This document shows positions 35,851 to 48,774 of a stretch of DNA of 64,000 bases, piece after piece; position 1 is the first letter of the stretch, and each line of letters opens with the position of its first letter. This DNA is from Epiperipatus broadwayi. Lineage: Eukaryota; Onychophora; Udeonychophora; Euonychophora; Peripatidae. The translations under genes were made by a program, and so were the position numbers. The stretch spans positions 2,947,711 through 3,011,710 of the forward strand of contig JAQFVV010012495.1 in assembly GCA_028023455.1 (NCBI GenBank). Direction: 5' to 3'. The notes beneath the pieces were generated by a model, which saw nothing but the letters and a program-made list of their open reading frames with translations, searched no databases and was not told the DNA's origin.

Positions 35851-36990
35851 TTTGTAATTTGACTAACATATTAGTACTTTGTTATAATTCATCCAAACCA
35901 ATTTCTTATACTTTAGCATTGATCCTAAATATATGTTTTTAGGATATACCGCAGCCGAAAAATGCCTCCATCAATTACACTCATTACAACAGAGCCTTCT
36001 ATATTTTTAACTACAGATAGTAAATTAAGATTTATTAAAATTTTTATACAGTTTGGATATTTTTTAAAAAAGCAAATTTCTAATAAGGGACTGTGGCGGG
36101 GGGGGGGGGGCGATAAGTAACGCCGACCAGTTGCACTGCGAATTAAAAAATTCAAATTTATTTTTTATTATTCTTTAATAATTTTTTATTTTTTAATAAA
36201 ACATTTATTTTTGAATTTGGAGATAATTGAAATAAATCGTAGATATGGAAATCGCATGCACAGGTGCGTGGGGGAAAATAACTGAACATAAAATTGTCAA
36301 GATTCGGACATTTTTGTAGAATTTGTCTAGACATTTTATTGCGAATAATTATTGAGTTAAAATGTTAATTCTAATATATGAGTTCCTTCAGAGTAATTCA
36401 ACTTTACAAAATTTCTGATGTCTTATACATACACGTATGCAAGTTTGCATATATATGCGTGTATGTGTGGAGTTAGAGAATCATTTAAAATTGAAATAAA
36501 TCCTAATAGACATTAAATATATTCGATAATGCCTATTATGATGCCAATAAAATTATAACTGTCAATTAATATTTAACTACTTGCATAAAATTTACGGTTT
36601 TGTTATCTGGTGACTGGGAAAGGTTTGTGAGACATATCAACTATTGTAGATAACACAAATGGCATTTTTCCAGAATGTAAATATGGACGGAAAATCTGAA
36701 AAATCTTTATCTCTCGCAATTAATAACTCAGCTAAGTACTATATCGAATATTTAAAAGCTGTTTTACCTTTTATATATATCAAAGCAAAATTTTTCGTGA
36801 TAGACATATATTTCAGATTCTTCTGCCTATAAATTTGCTTAAGGTGAATGTTAGCATTAAAACAACAGACGTATAGATTGATTATCACCAACTATCTTCC
36901 TGATAGTAGAAACCGTCATAGATGTTTCAGAGGCCACCATAAAATACTTTGTTATATTGAAAAACAATTATAATGTATATACTTAATCTA
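35851..36990. other. Intronic stretch with a G13 homopolymer
   Basis: A run of 13 G near 36097-36109, between GACTGTGGC and CGATAAGTAACGCCG, is the main oddity. No gene supported. Confidence 0.5.
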
Positions 36991-36999
36991 GATGTAATT

Positions 37000-37390
37000 A
37001 AACGGGATTTGAACCCAGACTTTCAAGCTTCTTACAGTCATCCATTCTATCCAATATTACGGATACACATGCGTACATCAAAGGCTTTGAGCATTCCATC
37101 ATCAGATTTTCAGTGATATGGATGGCTAAAGAATTGGAGAGTAGAGAGGATTGAAGCTTGTCCAGTAAATTTTTGGAGATTTTCTATCTTAATATAAAAC
37201 CGAGTACTGATTATATATATATGGAAGATGATGATCCGGACCAATTGATGAGTGCTAGTTCAGCATCAAATACATATTTTTGGAGATTATTTATCTGTAT
37301 GTGGTTATGTGTCTCGTTTATATTAGATAGAGTGAATGACTGTAGAGAGCATTAAAGTCTGGGTTCAAAACCCCATTAATTAAAATACGT
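37000..37390. repeat. Terminal-inverted-repeat element, family 1, copy 4 (best preserved)
   Basis: The left end, GGGATTTGAACCCAGACTTT, is matched at the right end by AAAGTCTGGGTTCAAAACCC, an inverted repeat of about 20 bp flanked by ATTAA on both sides. It carries the family words TCATCAGATTTTCAGTGATA and CCAATTGATGAGTGCTAGTT. The GGTTCAAA core looks like a tRNA B box at each end. It lies 105 bp from the exon at 37495-37552. Confidence 0.7.
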
Positions 37391-37494
37391 TGTTACAAAT
37401 ATATACATGGACATATCAGAAATATACGTTTGAACATAGTATGTCGAGATAAATAAAGCGTTTGATACAATATAACATTATTGTCAAATCTTAC

Positions 37495-37552
37495 CTGATA
37501 GGGAATCCTTTTTTGAGAAGACATCTCCTTTCTCCCGAACATGAGTCTGAAC
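37495..37552 (-). CDS. Internal exon (most 5' exon seen) of an unrecognised acidic-protein gene
   Basis: A 58-nt exon, read on the minus strand. Upstream lies a T-rich tract ending in the acceptor ...GGAGTAG, and downstream the donor CAG|GTAAGATT. It encodes about 19 residues (VQTHVREKGDVFSKKDSLS) plus one spare base. That base G joins the AT at the start of the next exon (22814-23552) to make an Asp codon, so the phase-1 junction is consistent. Alternative use of the nearer GGAG acceptor would add an in-frame TAG, which favours the site chosen. The exon starts in phase 0. I found no convincing preceding exon in the 26 kb upstream, so the start of the gene is outside the window or was missed. 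The intron to the next exon would be about 13.9 kb. The case rests on splice consensus and phase; function is unknown. Confidence 0.6.
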
Positions 37553-39635
37553 CTACTCCACAAAAAAAAAAATAGTAAAAATTATAATAAAAATAATAAA
37601 TACATATATAACATTATGATTTAAAATTAATTACAAAAAATGTGTGTGATTGGTGGTGTTAATAAATATCTGCCTATTGACAAATTTGGATATCTAGGTA
37701 GTCATATACTACAATAAAACAATAACGTATAATTTTAATTTGATATAACTTGCAACTCTATGATTAACATAATTTTGCAAATATTTTCTATTCGAATTAT
37801 CACGAGCATCGTCATATAAATTAATTAAGTTTAAATTATATATGGAAAAAAGCAAATTTTTAGAAACATCAAAATGCTTTTTAATTACGGGTGGAATCCA
37901 AAAAGATATTATTTTACTGATTTCATCAAGTCCAAAGGTTTAAAGTAGATTTATGTATAAACATATGCAGAGAAATCGTTCCAATACATGTACATTTCAT
38001 TACTTAATATGTCACCAATTCATCAATAGAACTAGGATGGTAAACGCATGTCCCTTACAGAAAACACATTGATAACATTTTATATGCTGCCTATTTCAAA
38101 AGTAAGAAATTCGTCAGAATTAAGATTTTTATATATATAAAAAAGGCCTATTTATTTTATTTAAAATCAATAATGTTTTTTACATTCTCAAAGTCTGTAT
38201 ATATAGTTTTTTTCTAGGGGGCCTTCTCTAACCATGTGTTTGCTATTCTAGCTCAGCTAATGAATTAGCACCTTAACTAGTAAACATATAAGTATTGGAA
38301 AGATTAGAATCGTTTTCTACAGTGTCTTCTTGGGTGGCAGCATATTGTGAAATTTTTAGACAATACTGAGACCAGTAAAAGAAAAATTTCTACCTTATAT
38401 ATATATACACCTAGGTTTCATTTTATGTAAATTTTTTTAATGCGATTTTGAAGTTATGCAATTCATGTTTCTTCTTAATATCTTTTTATTGCGGAGTTTT
38501 CTTTTATGTGATAAAGAAGTTCATATTTCACTATAGTTATTAGATATCAAGAAATTTAAATTATTAATAACTTATTTTGACTTGAAATACTTTTTTTAAA
38601 AAAATATAATGTTATATAAGCAGCGAATATGGTCTGAAGCTATTTAAGAATTTTAGCTTTTATGTAAATAACCTACTTATACTTATGAGTAAATAATAAT
38701 AATAGGTTTATACTTATGACTCACATTAAATATTCAAAAATTTAACTTTTAAAACATATTTTGTTAGATATAACAGAAATAAAGATGCTTTTAGATTTTT
38801 AAAAATAATCAGGAATAATGAAGATTTTGTAAACTGCAAGTAATCTTTCTAATGATAATGTATAATCTTTTTGTTTTGATTGCGATGTCATTTTTTTAAT
38901 ATAGAAACAAAATGTGAACATTTAAAATTGATTTCAGTAGTAAATAAAAATATCTATCAAATGAAGACAAATTTATTATTTTCTGATAAGTAATAATCAT
39001 TTAATCATAGATTTTACATTGATGTGTGAGACAAAGAAAAATGTCAGAAAATGCTGATATCTGAGTTTGCTGCAATGAACAACCTCTTAAATTCCAATGA
39101 GAGTTAAATAGCTGTATGTCTGGATATCATGAACTTTATAAGCAATTAGTAAAATCATCATCTCAAAGTTTAATCATCGATTACATTGTCGACAGAAAAC
39201 CATTAACACAATACAAGACTGAAGGTGGTGCTAGTTGTACTTCGTCTTGTGACAAATCTGATTTCTTACCAATTCACAAACAAATCACATATTGTCAAAT
39301 AGTGATATGTATGAAAAAATATAAAATTAAATACTGTAGTTAATAAAAAAAAGTAAAAAAAGTTTGTCTTGTATCAATTTTTTTCAAATATTTGAAATTT
39401 TTTATTAGTCATACTTTATTTCCTTATTTTTTTATGCAAATTTTAAAGTAATTTTTCCTTGTTGCTTTGCTTTTATGTGATTTTCAAAAATTACAGAACA
39501 TACCCCCCATTTTTCAAGGTAAATTAAGTCTATTTTTGTGTGATTTTTTTTAGTACAAGTTTTCTGCAAAACCTGTCTACCACATAAAACAAAACCCATA
39601 TGTACTCCAATAAAAATATTAAATATAAGGGTAGT
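37553..39635. other. Stretch without recognised features
   Basis: AT-rich, with short (TA)n near 38395-38406. A 75-codon open frame at 39116 on the plus strand has no recognisable motif and I do not call it. Confidence 0.45.
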
Positions 39636-40484
39636 TAACTATTATATGCAGTCTTTCAATCTGCAGAAGTACTTTTGGTTAAATTCAAAAAACATAACTG
39701 AAGCAAACGTCATCAACTCTAAACCCATGATTCCCTAATTTTACCATTAGCAGTTTCTCTACCAATTATATTCATTTTATTTCTGTTTATAAAAATTGCC
39801 TTCTTAATTTTTCTTTTATTATAGTTTTTCTCTTCATGAAAATTTTTAACACTTTTAATGTCAAACTTAAATTTATATTTACATGTCCTTTAATGATCCA
39901 AGAAAACTGAAGCAGTCACTAAATGATTATTATTTTTACTTTTCACATGATTGTATAACAATTCATGCTCGTTTAATCTTTTTTAATACTGCATCTCAAT
40001 TCCATTTACCTATATATGATAACATACATCCACAAAACATTTGATACACAATATTACTTTTTTGCTTCACTGGTATAAAATTTTAGAATTATTCAGTAAC
40101 TTATTAACATTATTTGTAACCCAAAATGAAACATTAAACACATTCTTATATATATCCTTAAAAAAATTCACTTGAGTATTTGAAATATATCCATTTTTAT
40201 TAACAATCTCCAACTACTTTAAATCATTATAACTCTTTTTAAAATGACAAAGTATTGTAATTTTGTTCAATTTTATAATCAACTTCAAGCAATTCCGTAC
40301 CAAATATCTCAATATTTTTTATTTACCACATTGTTAAGGACATAATTTTTCATTATGAAATAAAAAATATATAAAACTTGCCATCTTTTGCATAATTGCT
40401 ATTTTTGATTTACAGTTTATATATCCTCTTTTTTACAATGGTTTGATTATTAATTTATAACTTAACATAATAATTGAACATTCA

Positions 40485-40868
40485 TTGAAAAGTAAAAGTG
40501 TTTGTAAATATGTGACAAAATTTGTTATTGATTCTTTAAAAATTTTTAATGATAACATTGCTGCTTCTTTTGAAGGGGAATATTATAAAATGTCTAAAGG
40601 TTGGCCTATGGGTCTGCTTGTTGTTGCACAAGATTACAATTTTGTTTTGTCTACATATGAGAGTAGTATTTTAGATAAGTGTGCTTTTAAAGATTTTAAA
40701 ATTTACAAAAGATATGTGGATGTTTTTTTTCTCAACTGCTCATCTTTTATCCTGTGTGATTGTGACTTGAACTTTGAGTTACAATATAGTAAGAAGGATT
40801 ACATTCTGTATAATTACAATCTACACACTGTGCTAGTAAAATTTCTTGATTATATAATAAGTGTCTGA
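40485..40868 (+). pseudogene. PLE reverse transcriptase palm fragment (pair 2)
   Basis: A 127-codon open stretch with RT motif B as YYKMSKGWPMGLLVVAQDY, equivalent to (Y)xQxSGxPMGSPLSP, and motif C as FKIYKRYVDVFF, where YVDD has become YVDV and one catalytic Asp is lost. It ends VKFLDYIIS, the start of the thumb (canonical KFLDLIIT). No start codon of its own is implied: it is the truncated 5' end of the right-hand PLE copy. It is more diverged from the pair-1 PLE than those copies are from each other, so this is a different PLE lineage. Confidence 0.65.
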
Positions 40869-40869
40869 T

Positions 40870-42205
40870 GTTGACAGTTTTTTTTGATTTATTACATTTT
40901 TAGAAAAAAAATTATCTTGATGAACTCAGTAAACATAATTATGGTGATACTTAAATAAAACAAACATGGCTTAATTTAACAAGGCAGTCACTTGTCCTCA
41001 AGATAGATAAAAACTTGTTAGCTCAAAATATACTTTCCGCGAGTAATATTAAAAGTTTTTCATTATTTGGTAACATAAAAAATGAAATGAAAATTGCCGA
41101 GCATTTAAAAGATTTAGCACCATTTCTCCTTACTTCAAATTTAAAATAAAGATGGTAATTTTAATTTATATATCAGCTTTTGAATTAGGTAACTAAAGCA
41201 GTAAAATATTGAAAATTGGGAAGAACACCTCGAGTTATAGTATAGAGTAACTTAGATAATTATATCCATGTATAAAGGTCATCATCTATTCACCGTTACT
41301 TGTGAATGGTTAGGAAAGATTGGGAAGTCATTTTATTTAGGCAAAATCTTACCTTTAAAAACAGCAAGAGATACTCTTTATTTTGGCACTATTCATTCAT
41401 TAATAGTCATTAATTCTTATTATGTGAATAATTTGTATTTGAAATATACGAATGGAATTATTCTTATAGAAACCAGATATTGAATTTTTTTTTTTTCGAA
41501 GCCAATTTTTAACTGCTTTTTTTTAAACACTATTAAACATAATTTTACACTAAAACTTATTATTCGAAGTTAGCAAAACTATACACAATATTTATAATTT
41601 CCCTGCTACTTATATTATTTTTAAAGAAATTATCATCATACTCCACTTTGATTGCACAATCCAACCCTGTTTCGAATGTATAAATGTGGTCTCAAACCTT
41701 AATTATGACAGCTTGCCATCATATGATTGGAATATAAACAAGTTACATACAATTAGCTTCACACAACCCCCAAATACAGCTGAAAGACTGGAGCCATGTA
41801 GTCATCAAAGCCACCATTATCACACAGCCAGTTCAATTATAAAATCCAAACGTTTACTCAGAAAAAGCAATACAGCCAACTCAACCATGCATTCCCCCAC
41901 ATAGTGCTAACTTACACATTTAAATATCTGACATCAAAACAATAAATACCGATGCCCAAAACACATGCAAAGCTCTAAAACTATCCCATTCACAAAGCTA
42001 TCCATATCCATGATAAAAATCGTCATCCCTTCCCATCATTTCAAAAATCCCTCCCCCACACTGCCATCTATTGGGACTGCAAAATTTACAAACAAATGAA
42101 ACCAATATGAGTATTATTCCTTAGGGTGTATGCCCCAACCATGAGTGGGGAATCTCCAGCCCTCAAAAGCTCCCAACACAGTTCCCAGACACTTTCAAAC
42201 ATATG
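40870..42205. other. Insertion or rearranged sequence inside the right PLE copy
   Basis: Separates two overlapping RT segments. The left part (to about 41150) reads in one plus frame with few stops (words DKNLLAQNILSASNIKSF and EMKIAEHLKDLAPF) but is unrecognised. The right part (41640-42205) is C- and A-rich on the plus strand, unlike the neighbours, and resembles a decayed Pro/Ser/His-rich coding sequence. No terminal repeats seen. Confidence 0.4.
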
Positions 42206-43090
42206 CATAAATTGGCCCGTGTAAAATTTCTATGTGGATTATGTTTTTGTTTGTGGAAATACCAATACTAAAAATTTGCTTGTAAAGAAGTTAAATACTT
42301 TGAATGTCTTGAAATGGACTATTGATAAGGAACAAAGGTATTAAGTATTTGGATTTAATTATTACAAGAGATAATAGTATGTCAAGTTACAAATTAATAA
42401 TCAAACCATTGCAAAAAAAGGGATATATAAATTATAAATCAAAAGTACCAAGTACACATAAGATGGCAAGTTTTAGATATTTTATGTTTTGTTGTCATTA
42501 CCAGTGTGATAAATTAAAAAATATTGAGATATTTGCCATAGAATTACTTGAAATTGGTTATAAGATTGAACAACTTAACAATATTTTATGTCAATTTCAA
42601 AACAGTTATAATAATTTAAAGGAGTTGAAGATTGATAGTAAACAATGGATATCTATTCCATATATTTCAAATGCTCAAGTGAAAATTTTTAAGGATATAT
42701 ATAAGGATGGGTTTAAGATTTCATTTTGTGTTACAAATAACATTAATAAGTTAGTGAATAATTCTAAAAATGTCATAATTGTTAAGCAGAAAAGTAATGT
42801 TAGGTTTCAATTTTTTTATGGATATATGTTATTATATATAAATGAATTGAGATGCGGCATTGAAAAAAGATTAAATAAACATGAATTGTTATACAAGCAA
42901 ATGAAAAGTAAAAAATAATAATTATTTAATGACTGCTTCAACTTTTTTGAATCATGAAAAAAAATGTAATATAAATTTAATATTGCAAGTGTTAAGATTC
43001 TTCATGAAGACAGAAACCATAATAAATGAAAAATTAAGGAGGTAATTTTAATAAATAGAAATAAAATGAATATAATTAATAAACAAGCTG
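42206..43090 (+). pseudogene. PLE thumb-to-endonuclease fragment (pair 2)
   Basis: A second motif-C-like piece (ISMWIMFLFVE, from YVDDVFVFVE in another frame) at about 42220 is followed at 42340 by GIKYLDLIITRDNSMSSYKL, the thumb start that already appears at 40840. Part of the RT is therefore duplicated. The frame stays open to 42918 and includes KPLQKKGYINYKSKVPSTHK, then an endonuclease-like YINELRCGIEKRLNKHE, which fits the YIGETxxxIxxRLxxH half of a GIY-YIG domain. The catalytic Gly and Glu-Thr are altered, and the first GIY half is degraded. It ends in ILINRNKMNIIN-like words near 43050. Confidence 0.65.
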
Positions 43091-43484
43091 CTAACATTTT
43101 AAAATTTGGGATTCATGGGTTTTGAGTTGATGATGTTTGCTTCCACTATGTTTTTTGAATTATAATGGAAGTTGAGGAGGATTAAGGAATTGGCTGAAAG
43201 TACTTCTGGATCGAAAGATCTATATAATAGTTAAATACCGATATATTTATTATTTTTATTGTTATTACAATAGTTTTTAATTAATCAACATTTTATTTGT
43301 CTTATATATATACTCCATTATGCATAATAATTTTTTGAATATAAGGCAACTCAGTAAAGTTGGTATTAAAGCCCTTCTTGCAAAGACATTGTTTGTTTTA
43401 AAAATAGCATCATGAGTTTCTTTTTGATATTTTTGGTACTCTCAAACTAAGATGCATGTGTGTGCATATATATATATTTAATTG

Positions 43485-46400
43485 CTTAATATATATATAT
43501 ATTGTACCCTTTTGTTTAGGTTAGAATGGATTATTTCTAACAATTTACTGGAAAATTTTAAAATTTAAGGTTAAGTAAGGGATGATGTATGTCATGTGTT
43601 AATAATCTTTGAATAATTTAGTTAAGGCAAGTAAAATAATTGATGTATAATATTATGTTGATACTTGTAAGAAAACGGTTAACTAAAAATCATTATAAGA
43701 TTGTATGGTTGGGAGAATTAGCCATAATAAGTACTGATTTAATAAGTCTTATAAATAATAATTAAGGTAAATTTTAAAAGTAAAGCTTTAAAGTTAAATG
43801 AATAGATTATTTAATAATAATAATTGTATTTAGTAGTTATTTTTAAAAATCTTTTAATTAGAAGTAATAATGTAGGGAGAAAAATGTATATTTGATTTTA
43901 TAATATTAAAATAATTATTTTAAAATTGTGCTATAATATTGATTTATGTAATATTTTATAAATTAAATTATTTATTTTAGTTTTCTTTAAATTATTAGCA
44001 TCTCATTTAGTTTTATAAATCACATGACATGTAATATGCACACCTGTGTTGAAAATAAAATGATGTCATCTGTTATAAATATTAGATTAAGTTTTAAAAA
44101 TAAATATAATAGATGAAATTAGATTTATGTTTTGTGTTGAAAATAAATACGTTAGGTTTAAAATAAAAGTAGAAATGATAATAAATATTGAAATGATTTT
44201 TAAAAGTTATTTCAAAGTATTTATTAAGTGTAAATAAAATATGAAAATTAATTAAGAATTGAATAATATAATAAAAATAAATATTTAATAAATTATTATT
44301 AGTTTTAAATTTAATCTGGCATTCTATTCCTGGGATTCTAGAAAAAAGCATTGTTTAACGGACTAATCAGAGGTAAAATAGGCTGGAGTATTTAAGAGCT
44401 GAACCAAATTTGCAGACTACTATTATTATAATTTTTGCTATTGTTGTAACTATTATTGCAACTTTAGTTAATTAAGTATATTATAATAGTCAATTTTATC
44501 ATTTTAATTCGGGAAAAAAAAGATATTAACTCATTATTATTAGATCGTGGGATATAGAAATGCATTACTAAAAAAAATTAAATAATTTCTTACTTGCTGA
44601 TCTGTTTTTGTTTAATTTGTCATTAACTTAAACATGGAGAAGTTATTACTGAATATAAAAGGATTGATGGAGATATTCAAGTATTATTATCGTATAAAGC
44701 ATATAATTTTGCCTGTGCTGATAAGTCATATTAATTTACGACTGAATTTCATAAAAAGAACATCACGGAGAAAATATAAAAAAAATTTCATCAAAAATAT
44801 AAAGTGAAATGATATAATATATTTTTATGAAGAAAATTTATTTAAAATATGATGGAAAAATGCTTTTAAAAAGAAAAAAAACCTTAAAATTTGACCAAAC
44901 AATTATTTTTGAATGCTGAGATATTTCTTTCTGAAGAAATATTGAAAATATTTTAAAACGGGAATTTTTTTTTAAAAAATATAAAAAATTAAGAGCATTT
45001 GCAAATATGACTTATATCATATTTAAAAAATATTCCAAGTTAGTAATTAAAGTATGCTGGACATACAAAAAGTTTCTGAATTTATTTGTGGAAATAATTT
45101 AAGATATCGGCAAATGTTGGAGAAGTTTATTGTGTGTATCAGAGGACATTGAACCTCAGTAAATATGGAAAAGTTACATGAATTTGAAAAATTGTCTTGA
45201 TGAGGAATATTAAGAGTATTTAAATTAGATATATACTTAGCAATAAATGCTTAAGTATTTTAAAGTTTTTGGAGATAAAAAAGTCTTAATTATATCATTC
45301 TTATGTTAGGGAATAAAAATAAACTTACCGTATCTAACTTTAACAGTCATTTTGGATTTCATATTGCTACACTGGAGCATGCATGATTATTGATGTCAAA
45401 AGTGTGTTACTAATGTTTTACCAGGAAAAAAAGACACTTCCTGTGATGAACTTATTATCGAGAAAAGAACATTTCATTGCAAGAAAGTTTAATGGAGTTG
45501 TCATAAATATAATTTAAAATTATTTTTTACTAAAAAAATTTATAATAATGCTTATTCATAGTATAGGGATAGAGTAGGAACATGGAACATTAAATTATTT
45601 AATAACCTAGTAATTAAATTTTTATTGTAAAGAAAAAAAACTCTTTAATAATATTTTTTTAAAAAAACTTAATATATTTTAAAGTGTGATAATGTGGAAT
45701 AAACGATAATAAAATGTTTTATTTAGATCGTGATCCAGAATACATCGGCTAAGTAATTGCCAATAAAAATTACTTATGGCAATAATATAAAATATTTATT
45801 ATTTTATAATGTATTTTATGATTTTGTGTGGATATATGAATGTGTATATAAAACACGATACCTACACATAATTTATTATTTGTTTAGTTATTTTAAGAAT
45901 ATGCATAAGTTTATTGATATCGTAAAGATATTTAAACATAAGGGAAATATAAGTATATGATTCTATTATAACTGAACTGGATGTTTTATTTTTGAGTGGT
46001 TTAAAGTATTAAAAATATGACATTGATTCTGATTGTTTATGCTTAAGTTTGAGAACTATTAAAGAATGAAATAATCTTGTCTTATTAGTTAGTTAGACTG
46101 TTATTCTAAAAATGAATTTATTTGTTATTATAGAAATGTGAAGATGAATTTAGCGATGTAAAGTGATGAATCTTTAGTAATAATATCTTAGTATTAGATT
46201 ACATAAGATCAAGATAATGTTGTATGTAGGGTTTATTTATATGGGAAGAAGAGTATACTATATTGATGATTATACAAGTATAGATAACATAGCCCTGTAT
46301 CTTGTGTATATTCATGGCAGTGTTTATTTTCTATGTGTTAAAGTTTAATGTGCCATAGTGCTGAATAAATAGCCTGGACATTATATTTGGTAGTAGAGGT

Positions 46401-48774
46401 TATTAGACAAATAAGTCATACCTCATTTTTTGTAAACTGTGACCATGATGTTTAGTGGATAAAGGTGTTATTAAGTTGAAGTTATAGTTTATCCCATATG
46501 CCTACCAGTTTATTTTTTATTGACTTTTATTGGATTACATTGTGAAGGATGGTAGTTTATAATCGGAAATAATATATAAGTTTGGAAATACAAAATTGTT
46601 CCTAAAGTGGATAAGATAAGTTATGTTGCTTAGGGTAAAAATAAATGTAAAAGAATTATAGGAACATAATTTCATCAGTGAAAGAATCATAAAACTTTTA
46701 TATTTAAAATTGATATTTATTTATGTTTTATAAAATAAATAGTTGATAATTAAAAAGGATTTATAACGATATTATTTACTTATTAAGAATTTTAAAGACA
46801 TACTTTTAATGCATATTTTTATTTACAAGTAAAGGTAATAGACTGAATCGTGTTTAATGAATGCAAGTAGTCATAATTTTACAAAAGTAATTTTATAACA
46901 ACACACTAATACATACATTATATTTAAAGTTTAAAGTAATAATTAGTAAGCAGCTTAGTTTGATGGTATGCTATTAATCAAGGTCTTTCAAATAATTATT
47001 TATTGAAGAATGACTATACTGAATAATAATTTATTTTTATAAACTAAATAACAAGAATAAAGTCATAGTAAAAATAGTACCTTATATATTTTTTAAAACC
47101 TATTGAAGTAATAAAACTTAATAACTGTAACAAAAAATTATATAATAATATTTTGAAAATAAGAGCTCATTTAAGAAAATGTTCTGTATCTTATACTTTA
47201 GATCATTTGATTTGTGTTAGAAAAGTACCTGAATATTAATAAATAGAATTCTATCAGAATGTAAATAATATAAATAATATTATTGTTAAGTTTGTTAATA
47301 AAATTGTTAAATGTGTTTTATAAGTCTTGGTGTTGACTCAATTTCTTCACATTACAATTACATAATCACAGATAATTATAATTAAGACATAATATTTGCA
47401 CATCATAAATAAAATTGTTATTTAAGAGTTATAATGTTTTTATTGATATATTTTATTTAAGAAGTTTTATTTATTATATTATTCTAATGGTCATGGAATA
47501 ATTACCAAAGATTTACATTGAATTATATTAGTAATGATTGCCACATATTCTCAGATTATAATATCATACTAAATATGTTTGTTTAAGATGCCATATGGAT
47601 AATAGAAAATTACATTACATTTTATTATGTGATATCCAAGAACAACATTATAAGTAAAAAAAGAGGAGAGTGAATTATAGAACAAAGATTAATATTACTA
47701 TTTTGTTATTATTAGTATTATTAAATTGTAGTTAGGAATGATATTAAATCCCTTATCATACTTGATTACAAAAGTTATAATTGTTTTGAGATTATTTTAA
47801 AAGAACCTGAGATAGTTTGAGCTAAATCAATTTTATGAAGATATTCAGATTAATTTATTAAGAGTCATTTACTTAATTAATTTTGATTAAAGATGTAAGA
47901 GTACTATAAATGTAGTATTTAAGTAATAGGAGTAGGGATAGTATTCTTATGCCATTAAGGTGATATCCTATGGGAGATTAGCTTAATGTATTCGCTCAGC
48001 CACTTGTAAACTCACTTTATAGTCTCATGATTTGATTAGATATTCATTTATTTAATTTTATAAAACAGAACTATATTATTATTATTAGTTAAGCTAATTT
48101 GATAGTTGATATTATTTAAAATATAGTTATTATTAACTTAGATACATTTTGGATAAACATAGTTATTTATCTGAGCTAGATCAAGTGATTATAATTACAT
48201 ATTTCCTGGAAGTGAGGGTACAATATATATATATGTTTGCTATAAAGGATGTGTTATCATCTTAACCTAATAAATGCATTGGTAGTTTAGTAAGGAAACA
48301 TGTATGTATTGGAAAAATTTATTTTGCTTTCTATAATCAGCATTTGCATGCAACTTCGCTGAAATTTTAGTAGTATTGCGTTAAATTAAAAAAAAAATCA
48401 TCCTTAATTAATAAATAAAACTTATTTTAGTAATTGGTACTAAAAGTAATCAACCGATTTTGGATTAGAAAACCTTTTCCAAGTTTTACTATGGATATAG
48501 CATTTATAATATAAGAACTTCATATTCACTTAACTAAATCTCCATAAATCAAAATTTTTAATTGAGAATAATCTTGTAACTAAAACTTTAAAATGGAAAA
48601 TTAAAATTCTATTATAAATTTAAAAAATAAGCCCCAAAATATAAAAAGATTAAAATGAGATTTAAATACGATAAGGCGTATGATTAATACCATCACAATT
48701 TTCAACTTTTTTATTCCCTGTAAAATGATATCTTTGAGTCTATCTTAAACTTTTAACACATAGGTTCTTGTTTA
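43485..48774. repeat. Outer diverged direct repeat, copy A
   Basis: From TGTACCCTTTTGTTTAG (about 43501) onward this stretch aligns colinearly with the region starting at GTACCCTTTTGTTTAG (57080). Shared words: AAAACGGTTAA, GTATGCTGG.TATACA, GG.AATATCACTTATGG-like/ATTACTTATGGCAATAAT, and GAATCATA.AA. Divergence is high and the right-hand copy contains a later PLE palindrome. No coding sequence is supported. Similarity is clear to about 46 kb; beyond that I could not follow it by eye. A donor-like site at 45325-45331 is noted but not accepted as an exon. Confidence 0.55.

Larger units (their letters stand above)
39636..43235. mobile_element. Head-to-head pair of Penelope-like elements (palindrome 2, asymmetric)
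   Basis: Sequence 39636-40473, read on the minus strand, is a diverged copy of 42370-43235 read on the plus strand. Shared blocks include ATTAATAATCAAACCATTG, GATATATAAA and, at the tail, ATTCATGGGTTTAGAGTTGA-like and TAGTTAA.TA words. The left copy is cut in the RT thumb. The right copy starts directly after it at about 40474 in the RT palm. The arms thus meet almost without spacer, as in the pair at 23.8-27.8 kb, but the right copy is much longer and is interrupted by about 1.3 kb (40870-42205). Confidence 0.75.

Noticed and set aside
44094-44351. Minus-strand open frame rich in Phe, Tyr, Ile and Asn
   Set aside because: AT-rich chance frame inside a repeat, with no domain and no splice or start context. 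The same applies to the short frames at 45757, 57820, 58329 and 63152.
45325-45380. Minus-strand exon-like stretch starting ATGAAATCCAAAATGACTG with donor ACG|GTAAGTTT
   Set aside because: The donor is good but no convincing acceptor exists. The phase (1) does not fit the next accepted exon (phase 0), and the interval lies within outer repeat copy A, so a chance site in a repeat is more likely.
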